Assembly: GCF_003933965.1 (NCBI RefSeq)
Contig: NZ_RSAJ01000015.1
Coordinates: forward strand, 1-38,300
Reading direction: 5' to 3'
Origin: Streptomyces sp. RP5T
Lineage (GTDB): Bacteria; Actinomycetota; Actinomycetes; Streptomycetales; Streptomycetaceae
Length of the DNA: 38,300 nt
The notes beneath the pieces were generated by a model that made no database searches, was not told where the DNA came from, and saw nothing but the letters and a program-made list of their open reading frames with translations. Below, one piece after another: positions 31,781-38,300 of the stretch. Positions within the stretch are counted from its first letter, which is position 1, and every line of letters starts with the position of its first letter. The position numbers were made by a program, and so were the translations under genes.

Positions 31781-33493
31781 GTGGCGCAGGTGCCGCAGAC
31801 ATTCTTCGATGCTCTCGCGGTGCGCACCTGGTGCGGTCTGGCGCTGCGCGCGCTGGGCCGGGCGCGCGAGGAGATCGACGCGATCAACGTCTACCCGGTC
31901 GCCGACGGGGACACCGGCACCAACCTGTATCTGACGGCGGAGTCGGCGGCCGCGGCCGTGGAGGCGGTCTTCGAGGCCCATGACGCCCACGGCTCGGGGA
32001 AACCGGCACTCGCCGACGCCGTGCGCGCGATGGCGCACGGCGCCCTCATAGGCGCCCGCGGCAACTCGGGCACGATCCTCGCCCAGCTGCTGCGCGGCAT
32101 GGCCCAGGTGCTCGCCGCCGACGGTGAGACGACTCACACGGACGGCGAGGGGCTCGGGCTCGCCCTGCGGCACGCGGCCGACTCCGCCCGCCATGCCGTC
32201 GCCCACCCCGTCGAGGGCACGGTCCTCACGGTCGCCTCCGCCGCCGCCGACGCGGCCCGGAAGGCGGCGGGCGACTGCGGGACCGTCGCCCGGGCCGCCT
32301 ACGACGGGGCGCGCGCCGCCCTCGCCGCGACGCCCGGCCAGCTCGCCGTCCTGGAGCGGGCCGGAGTGGTGGACGCCGGCGGGCGCGGGCTGGTCGCGGT
32401 GCTCGGGGCGCTGGTGGAGACGTTCACGGGAGAGGTGCCCAGGCCGGTGCCGGTCGTGAGCGACCCGGAGCACGCGCGCGTGGCGGGCGACACGGACCCG
32501 AGCGCGGCCGCGGGCATCGCCGACGTCCTCGCCGCCTCCCCCGAGGAGTGCGCCGACGCCCCGGGCACGGGCCCCGCCTTCGAGGTGATCTACCTCCTGG
32601 AGGCCGACGACACCGCCGTCGAGCGGCTGCGGCAGCGGCTCGACCGACTCGGGGACTCCCTCGTGGTGGTCGGCGGCGACGGCCTGTGGAACGTCCATGT
32701 GCACGTCGACGACGCGGGCGCCGCCGTGGAGGCGGGCGTCGAGGCCGGACGGCCGTACCGGATCCGCATCACGCACTTCGGCCTCGGTGACGTGCACACC
32801 ACCGGAGCCGAACGCCCGCCCCGCGAGCGCGCCCAGCGGGCCGTCGTCGCCGTGGTGCCCGGCGAGGGCCTGGCCAAGCTGTACACCGAGGCCGGGGCGA
32901 CCGCCGTGCTCGCCCGCCCCGGGGAGCCGCCCGCGAGCGGTGAGCTCGTCGAGGCCGTACGACGGGCCCACGCGCGCGAGGTGGTGCTGCTGCCCAACGA
33001 CGCCGACCTGCGCCACACCGCGGCCGCCGCGGCCGAGCAGGCCCGCACGGAGGGGATCAGGGTCGCGCTGATCCCGACCCGCTCCGCGGTCCAGGGCATC
33101 GCCGCGCTCGCCGTGCACGAACCGGAACGCCGGTTCGACGAGGACGTCGTCCAGATGACCTCGGCGGCCGGCGCGACCCGCTACGCCGAGGTCGCCGTCG
33201 CCGAACGCCAGTCCTGGACCATGGCCGGCATCTGCCAGGCCGGTGACGTCCTCGGGCTCATCGACGGGGACGTGGCCGTCATCGGCGCGGACGTCACCGG
33301 CACCGCCGAGACCGTCCTGGACCGCATGCTCTCGGCCGGCGGCGAGCTGGTCACCCTCGTCCTCGGCGACGAGGCCCCCGAGACCGTGGCCGAGCACCTG
33401 GAGGCGCGCGTACGGGAGTCGTACCTCGCCGTGGACACGGTGGTGTACCGGGGCGGGCGACAGGGCGCCGTGCTGCTCATCGGGGTCGAGTAG
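31781..33493 (+). CDS. DAK2-domain kinase, FakA-like
   Basis: The GTG at 31781 (570 aa) is preferred because GGAGG lies five bases upstream; the frame is open to an ATG at 31688 but that part is Pro-rich and likely leader. Domains: N-terminal DAK2 with N-V-Y-P-V-A-D-G-D-T-G-T-N (residues 36-48) and G-A-R-G-N-S-G-T-I-L (91-100); a middle domain; and a C-terminal FakA-type domain with D-G-D-V-A-V-I-G-A-D-V. FakA proteins phosphorylate fatty acids bound to FakB/DegV carriers; no degV gene is nearby. The name dihydroxyacetone kinase is therefore probably wrong for this protein. Only 12 bp separate it from the convergent TPR gene. Confidence 0.85.
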   Translation: MAQVPQTFFDALAVRTWCGLALRALGRAREEIDAINVYPVADGDTGTNLYLTAESAAAAVEAVFEAHDAHGSGKPALADAVRAMAHGALIGARGNSGTILAQLLRGMAQVLAADGETTHTDGEGLGLALRHAADSARHAVAHPVEGTVLTVASAAADAARKAAGDCGTVARAAYDGARAALAATPGQLAVLERAGVVDAGGRGLVAVLGALVETFTGEVPRPVPVVSDPEHARVAGDTDPSAAAGIADVLAASPEECADAPGTGPAFEVIYLLEADDTAVERLRQRLDRLGDSLVVVGGDGLWNVHVHVDDAGAAVEAGVEAGRPYRIRITHFGLGDVHTTGAERPPRERAQRAVVAVVPGEGLAKLYTEAGATAVLARPGEPPASGELVEAVRRAHAREVVLLPNDADLRHTAAAAAEQARTEGIRVALIPTRSAVQGIAALAVHEPERRFDEDVVQMTSAAGATRYAEVAVAERQSWTMAGICQAGDVLGLIDGDVAVIGADVTGTAETVLDRMLSAGGELVTLVLGDEAPETVAEHLEARVRESYLAVDTVVYRGGRQGAVLLIGVE

Positions 33494-33505
33494 GGCCCCT
33501 TGTGA

Positions 33506-36433
33506 TCAGCTGTCCTGTTCCTCCATGAGGCCCAGCAGCTGCTCCGCCTCGGTCCGCCGCGCCTGCGCCACCTCGTCGCCCGCGCCGTCCGTGTTGCCGT
33601 AGGCGTCGAGCACCGCACGCGCGCGTGCCGCCGCCTCCGCCGGCCGGCCCAGGTCGGCCGCCAGCCGGCCCGCCGCGAGTTCCGCACCGGTGCGGGCGTC
33701 CAGGGCGCCGTCCCCGAGCGAGGCGAACACGACGACCGCCTCCACCACCTGGGTCAGCGCCTCCTCCAGCACCGCCCGGATCGTGTCGTCCTCGGCGTCC
33801 TCGGGCACGGCACGGGCGAGCAGGTCACCGAACTGCCGGTGCGTGTGCCCGAGTTCGCCGACCAGTCGCTGCCGCGCCTCCTCGTCGGCGCGCGCGTCCC
33901 CCAGCGCGGTCTCGCACGCGCGGACCGCGTCCGCCATCAACTGCCGTGCCGTGTCCGCCCCGTCCCGCGCGCGCAGCGCGAGCCAGGCGCGGGCCCGCAG
34001 GGAGCGCACCAGGCCGTGCACATGGCCGATCTCACGCCACAGCGCGCCCGCGCGCGCGTACGCCTGGTCGGCCTCGGCGGCCAGCCCCGCGGCTCCGAGG
34101 GACTCGGCGGCGAGGTGGGCGAGCGTGGCGTGGTCGTGCTGCTCGGGCCAGTGCCGGGCGATCTCGGCGGCCTGCAACCGCCGTTCGGCCGCCTCCCGGT
34201 GCTCGCCCAGCTCGGCCAGACAGTCGCCGAGCCACCACTGCGTCTGTACGACCGCCCCCTCGCCGTGCCGCTCCGCGCTCAGGTCGGGCAGCGCCGACTC
34301 CAGCACCTCCGCGGCCTCGGCCCACCTGCCCAGGCCGAGCAGGAACCCGCCCAGCTGGTGCCGGGCCAGGGCACCCAGCGTCTGCCCCTCCCCGGCCTCG
34401 TCGGCCCAGTGAGCGGCCTCCAGGGCGTGCTCGGCAGCCTCCTCGGCGAGCCCGCGGCCGCCGACCACCTCGGCGAGCTGGAGATGCAGCTGGGCCCGTC
34501 CGACCGGCTCCAGGTGGGAACCGCCGTGCTCCAGCGCCGCCCGCAGCGCCCGCTCCGTCCCGTCCAGGTCGCCCAGGTGGTGCAGGAGCCCGGCGAGCCG
34601 CGCCTCGTACTCCACCGCGAACCACGGCAGCCCCGCGTCCACGAACGCCGTCGTGGCCCGCGAGAACAGCTCGGCCGCCGCCGGGAGCTCCCCGGTCCGC
34701 GCGGCCAGTTCCGCCAGCATCGCCTGCGCCTCGGCGACCCGCGCGGCGAGCCGCACGTCGTCCCCGGCCCGGCCCTCGACGAGGGCGAGCACCTCCCGCA
34801 CGGCCGACCCGGCCTCGCTCAGGCACGCCTCGTCGTCGCTCTCGTGCACCCGTCGCATCAGGATCCGCGCCCGGGACATCAGCACCGACGCCGTCTGGAG
34901 CACACCCGTGCCGTCCGCGGAGTGGAGCGCGAGGACCTCGTCGTACGGCCCGGCGACCGCCGCGAGGGCCGCGTCCACCCCGCCCGCCAGCGCGCGGACG
35001 TACGCGGCACGCGCGTGTGCGGCCAGCGCCTCGCCCGGGTCGCCCGCCTCCGCGTACAACTCGGCGGCCCGCTCGAACAGTTCGAGACCCTCGGGCCCCC
35101 GGTCCATCGCCTCGTGGTCGGCGATCTCCGCCCGGTCGCGCGGGTCCAGCTCGACCCCCTCGGCGGCCCGCGCGACCGCCGCCCACGCCTCCACGGCGTT
35201 CGGGCGGAGGGTGTCCGACAGCCGCCGGGCCTCGGCGACCAGTGCGGGCAGATCGGGCTCCTCGGCGGTCGCGGGCGCCGCGGGCACCGGCACGGGAGCG
35301 GCGACGGTCCGGACCGCCCGCACCCCCAGCGGCAGCCGCTCCACCAGCGGCCGCTGCGCCATACGCGCGCGTACCTGTTCGCCGACGTGGGCCGTGCCGT
35401 TGCGCTCGTCGAAGCGGGCGGCCAGCGCGAGGGCCTCCCCGCGCGCGTGGGCGGCGAGTGCGGCCGCGGTCCAGGACCGGCCCGCGGGTCCCGGCACCGG
35501 CCGCTCGCCCAGGCCCAGCACGGTCAGCCGGTCCATCAGCAGGGCCACCACGGCCGTGAAGTCCAGCCTGCTGCGCGGATGGCCGTCGTCCGTGAAGTAC
35601 GCGGGACGCTCCGCGAGCAGCTCCAGCGCGCGTGCCTCGTTGCCGCTGAGCGCGCAGAACTCGACGTGGTCCGCGTAGGCGCCGCGCATGCTCTCCATGG
35701 ACCGCACGAGCCGGAAGCCCCGCAGATGGTTGGCGCGCGCCTCGTCGAGGCGGCCCAGCCGCAGCAAGGGCTTGAGGGAGGACGCCAGGACCGCGTGCGG
35801 CTCGTGGGCGCAGCTGAACTCGCCCGCCAGGACCGGCGCCCACAGCTCCAGTGCCTCCGCGTCCCGCCCGCGCTGCGACTGCCACCAGCCCTGCTCGTGC
35901 AGCTCGCAGGCGTGGCAGTCGGCCATGGCGTCCCGGTCGGCGGCCAGCCACGCGGCGTACGCGCGCTCGGCCCGCTCCAGGTCCCCGACGTGCGCGGCCA
36001 CGCTGTACTCGGCGCTGCGCACGGCCCGTTCGGAGTGCCCCGCCAGCCGGTAGCGGTGCTCCATCTCGCCGAGCCACTTCTCCATCGCGGCGAGCGGGAT
36101 GTGCGGCTGGTCGAGCATGCCGCTCGTCATCCACTTGAAGACCCAGTGCAGGGCGTGCGTCTCGTACTCGTCGAAGTCCTCGGGGTGCTCGTCCCACAGG
36201 CGCAGCAGCCGCGCGAAGGGGACGAACATCTTGGCCTTCTCGGAGCTGTAGTTGTAGACCTTCAGCTGGTGTCCGAGCGCCTCGATCACCGCGAGCGGGA
36301 TGTTCAGCTTCTCCGCCTCGGCGAGCAGCTGCTCCGCGCGCGCGTTGCGGGCGGGACCCTCCGGTTCCTCGGCGTTCTCCGCCATCGCCCGGCGCAGCGC
36401 GTCGAAGGCCGCGTTCCCGTCGACCGAGCTCAT
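33506..36433 (-). CDS. Large TPR-like helical repeat protein encoded with an HSP90 homologue
   Basis: The ATG at 36431-36433 overlaps the HSP90 stop (ATGA) and has GGAGG upstream; it gives 975 aa. The chain is nearly all helical, with paired-helix repeats spaced 34-40 residues, for example A-Y-A-A-W-L-A-A-D-R-D, E-L-W-A-P-V-L-A-G-E-F, L-R-A-A-L-E-H-G-G and A-E-A-A-E-V-L-E-S-A-L. The N-terminal ~150 residues (L-K-V-Y-N-Y-S-S-E-K-A-K-M-F-V-P-F) are less repetitive and end in W-V-F-K-W-M-T-S-G-M. There is no enzyme motif, signal peptide or membrane segment. By analogy with eukaryotic Hsp90-TPR co-chaperones it may bind or deliver clients to the adjacent HSP90; that is inference. Confidence 0.8.
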   Translation of the reverse strand: MSSVDGNAAFDALRRAMAENAEEPEGPARNARAEQLLAEAEKLNIPLAVIEALGHQLKVYNYSSEKAKMFVPFARLLRLWDEHPEDFDEYETHALHWVFKWMTSGMLDQPHIPLAAMEKWLGEMEHRYRLAGHSERAVRSAEYSVAAHVGDLERAERAYAAWLAADRDAMADCHACELHEQGWWQSQRGRDAEALELWAPVLAGEFSCAHEPHAVLASSLKPLLRLGRLDEARANHLRGFRLVRSMESMRGAYADHVEFCALSGNEARALELLAERPAYFTDDGHPRSRLDFTAVVALLMDRLTVLGLGERPVPGPAGRSWTAAALAAHARGEALALAARFDERNGTAHVGEQVRARMAQRPLVERLPLGVRAVRTVAAPVPVPAAPATAEEPDLPALVAEARRLSDTLRPNAVEAWAAVARAAEGVELDPRDRAEIADHEAMDRGPEGLELFERAAELYAEAGDPGEALAAHARAAYVRALAGGVDAALAAVAGPYDEVLALHSADGTGVLQTASVLMSRARILMRRVHESDDEACLSEAGSAVREVLALVEGRAGDDVRLAARVAEAQAMLAELAARTGELPAAAELFSRATTAFVDAGLPWFAVEYEARLAGLLHHLGDLDGTERALRAALEHGGSHLEPVGRAQLHLQLAEVVGGRGLAEEAAEHALEAAHWADEAGEGQTLGALARHQLGGFLLGLGRWAEAAEVLESALPDLSAERHGEGAVVQTQWWLGDCLAELGEHREAAERRLQAAEIARHWPEQHDHATLAHLAAESLGAAGLAAEADQAYARAGALWREIGHVHGLVRSLRARAWLALRARDGADTARQLMADAVRACETALGDARADEEARQRLVGELGHTHRQFGDLLARAVPEDAEDDTIRAVLEEALTQVVEAVVVFASLGDGALDARTGAELAAGRLAADLGRPAEAAARARAVLDAYGNTDGAGDEVAQARRTEAEQLLGLMEEQDS

Positions 36434-38268
36434 CCGCGGTCCTCCTCGCCGTTCGTGGCCCACTCCAGCAGACCTATGAAGGCCCGGTTCAGCAGCGCCG
36501 AGTCCGCGGGCCGCAGGGGCCGCTGGGCCATCAGCAGCGCCTGCCCGTAGAGCGACTCGGTCGCGGTGCCCATCAGCTCCGGATCGCCAAGCGAGCCGAT
36601 CCGCCGTACCAGCGGGTTGAGATGGTTCAGCACGAGACGCGCGCGTGGGGCGCTCCCGCGCAGCGAGCCGAGGATGCCCGCCCACAGGTCGTCCGCCCCT
36701 TCCTCGGCCTCCGCCCGCGCCTGTTCGTGCCGGGCGTCCCGGTCGTCCAGGTGCAGCGCGGGCACGGACAGCGGCCGGAAGGCCCGCAGGACCACGTCAC
36801 AGCCCAGCGGGTCGAGCCTGGCCCGCGCGGCCGCCAGGAAGCCGGACAGCGCCAGCTCCTCGGCCGGGTCGACCAGGTCCATGTGGGCGGTGACGGTGTC
36901 CGCGTCCAGCTCGGTGACGACGGTCCCGGGCCGCACCGAGGGCAGCGCCTCGACCAGGTCGCTGTCGTAGGTGTAGCCGCCGTTGACCACCCCGACGCCC
37001 TGCGCGGAGGCGATCGGCGCGACCTGCCGGTACTCCTCGACGGTCCGCGTGAAGTGCACCACCGGGTGCCGCCGCGCGAACTCCTCCAGCGACAGCCGCC
37101 CGTCGGTCGTCTCGAACGGCAGCCAGGGCAGCATCGTGCGCAGCATGTCCCTGTCGTGCCGCGCGAGCGACTTCACGCCCAGGTGGTGCACGGACAGGAA
37201 CGCCGCGAGCCGCTCCGGGTCCCCGGCGGCGAGCCCGGTCAGCCAGGACCGGATCCGCTCCCCGAGGGTCTCCCGTACGGCCGCCAGCGTCTCGTCCTCG
37301 TACAGCGACTCGCGCGAGGCCGTGGGCCGCAGGCTGTCGGTGTCCAGGACGCAGCGCACGAAGAACGCCCAGTCCGGCAGCAGCTGTTCGGCCCGCTCGG
37401 TCAGCAGCATGCCCTTGAGGTGCACGCGATGGGTGGCCCGCTGGGCGGGGCTGACCGCCGAGGGAAGGACGTACGCCACGCCCCGGATCCCGGCCAGCGG
37501 CACGTTCAGTTCGATCGAGTCCAGCGGGGTGAAGCCGAACAGCTCGTGACAGTGCCGGGCCAGGGCCACCCTGCGGGTGGCGGGGGAGGGGTAGGGCCGG
37601 TCCCAGGGCGCGGGCAGATCGGTGACCGCCTCGTCGCCGACCCGGACGTCGTACGGCAGCAGCGCACCGAAGTCCCGGGCGAGCCGGAGGACCCGCTCGG
37701 GCGCGAGCCACTCGCCGGCCCCCGCCCGCGCCACCAGATGGACCGTGGTCCCCGGTTCCGGACGGGCGTCGTGGGGCAGCGTCCGCACCAGGTACGAGCC
37801 GTCGTCGCTCGCCGTCCACTCGACGGGCGGCGCGTCCGGCGTACGGGCGCTGCGGCTGACCACACGGATCCGCTCGGCCACCACGAAACAGGCGAGCAGG
37901 CCGATGCCGAACTGCCCGAGGAAGTCGGAGCGCACCTCCTGAAGCCCCTCGGCGCGCTTGGAGCTGCGCCCGATGGTGGCCAGCAGGTCGTGCACGTCCG
38001 ACTCGGTGAGCCCGACCCCGGAGTCCTCGACGCGCAGGGTGCCGTCCTCGGCGTGCAACCGCACCCGGGCCGGGGCGTCCGGCTGCTCGGCCCGCCGGGC
38101 CGTGATCGCGTCCACCGCGTTCTGCAGCAGTTCGCGGAGATAGACCTTGGGGCTGGAGTAGAGGTGATGGGAGAGGAGGTCCACCAGACCGCGCAGGTCG
38201 ACCTGGAACGTATGAGGCTGCTGAGGCACCTGGGGTGTCTGGGATGACTGTGAGGTCTGGGAATCCAT
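36430..38268 (-). CDS. HSP90/HtpG-family chaperone-like ATPase, divergent
   Basis: The 612-aa protein has the GHKL ATP site of Hsp90: L-R-E-L-L-Q-N-A-V-D-A-I (Glu46, Asn50, Asp53), E-D-S-G-V-G-L (Asp82) and L-G-Q-F-G-I-G-L-L-A-C-F-V-V (117-130). The middle domain retains V-H-L-K-G-M-L-L and the catalytic-loop Arg in T-A-S-R-E-S-L (Arg319). It departs from canonical HtpG at several fixed positions (Q-N-A-V-D for S-N-A-S-D; L-L-A-C-F for F-Y-S-A-F), and the C-terminal dimerisation third is poorly recognisable. The first 18 residues are Gln/Ser/Thr/Pro-rich. It is the first gene of the operon; its promoter lies at or beyond the window edge. Chaperone function is likely but untested. Confidence 0.85.
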   Translation of the reverse strand: MDSQTSQSSQTPQVPQQPHTFQVDLRGLVDLLSHHLYSSPKVYLRELLQNAVDAITARRAEQPDAPARVRLHAEDGTLRVEDSGVGLTESDVHDLLATIGRSSKRAEGLQEVRSDFLGQFGIGLLACFVVAERIRVVSRSARTPDAPPVEWTASDDGSYLVRTLPHDARPEPGTTVHLVARAGAGEWLAPERVLRLARDFGALLPYDVRVGDEAVTDLPAPWDRPYPSPATRRVALARHCHELFGFTPLDSIELNVPLAGIRGVAYVLPSAVSPAQRATHRVHLKGMLLTERAEQLLPDWAFFVRCVLDTDSLRPTASRESLYEDETLAAVRETLGERIRSWLTGLAAGDPERLAAFLSVHHLGVKSLARHDRDMLRTMLPWLPFETTDGRLSLEEFARRHPVVHFTRTVEEYRQVAPIASAQGVGVVNGGYTYDSDLVEALPSVRPGTVVTELDADTVTAHMDLVDPAEELALSGFLAAARARLDPLGCDVVLRAFRPLSVPALHLDDRDARHEQARAEAEEGADDLWAGILGSLRGSAPRARLVLNHLNPLVRRIGSLGDPELMGTATESLYGQALLMAQRPLRPADSALLNRAFIGLLEWATNGEEDRG

Positions 38269-38300
38269 CGTCGCAGCGCCGGTGGGGGGAACGTTCGCAC

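Noticed and set aside
33839-36550. 903-aa plus-strand frame opposite the TPR gene
   Set aside because: It lacks domains and starts inside other genes; the minus strand has the helical repeats, the ribosome site and the ATGA coupling.

Overview
The window is high-GC actinobacterial chromosome, almost certainly Streptomyces. Coding frames have third positions almost saturated with G/C, GTG starts are common, 4-nt GTGA/ATGA overlaps are frequent, and several genes (tandem conservons, accB/accE, ndgR-leuCD, hupS) occur in the order I know from the S. coelicolor core (cvn2/cvn1 = SCO5537-5544, ndgR SCO5552, leuCD SCO5553-5554, hupS SCO5556). No transposase, integrase, CRISPR array or prophage gene is visible. 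It reads as chromosomal core with one possible accessory insertion at the right edge.

Layout. 1-718: 3' part of a polysaccharide lyase family 8 gene. 870-2714: accB-accE, acyl-CoA carboxylase beta and epsilon subunits. 2866-13533 (minus strand): two complete conservons in tandem, cvnA2-B2-C2-D2 and cvnA1-B1-C1-D1. Each encodes a membrane sensor ATPase, a roadblock protein, a DUF742 protein and an MglA-like GTPase. 14030-14285: a small gene whose best start and best coding frame disagree. 14442-16695: FAH-family hydrolase and gltX. 16823-17557: HAD hydrolase. 17650-18180: five tRNA genes (Gln-Glu-Glu-Gln-Glu), the two tRNA families that a non-discriminating GluRS charges. 18231-19462: divergent MerR regulator and DUF4188 protein. 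19637-22568: ndgR divergent from leuCD. 22834-23849: a 76-aa conserved protein and the lysine-tailed HU protein HupS. 23921-24760 (minus): 63-aa protein and cofC (F420 synthesis). 24917-27928: plsC-gpsA-ddl, linking phospholipid and peptidoglycan precursor supply. 28543-29279 (minus): DUF3515 lipoprotein and a stand-alone Lrp ligand-binding domain. 29486-31251: thiL-thiD (thiamine). 31339-31524 (minus): rpmB. 31781-33493: DAK2/FakA-type kinase. 33506-38268 (minus): an overlapping two-gene operon of a divergent HSP90/HtpG-like ATPase and a 975-aa TPR-like protein.

Transcription units are well punctuated. Long GC-rich hairpins, several with perfect 14-20 bp stems and no U-tract, separate most convergent pairs. 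Two plausible housekeeping promoters with 17-bp spacers can be read, for the tRNA cluster and for hupS.

Least explained parts: the HSP90-TPR pair, the two-frame small gene with repeated ANPRRT motifs, the duplicated conservons with a 137-nt identical stretch and diverged low-complexity sensor tails, the 614-bp gene-free gap after ddl with degenerate repeats, and the MerR/DUF4188 pair.
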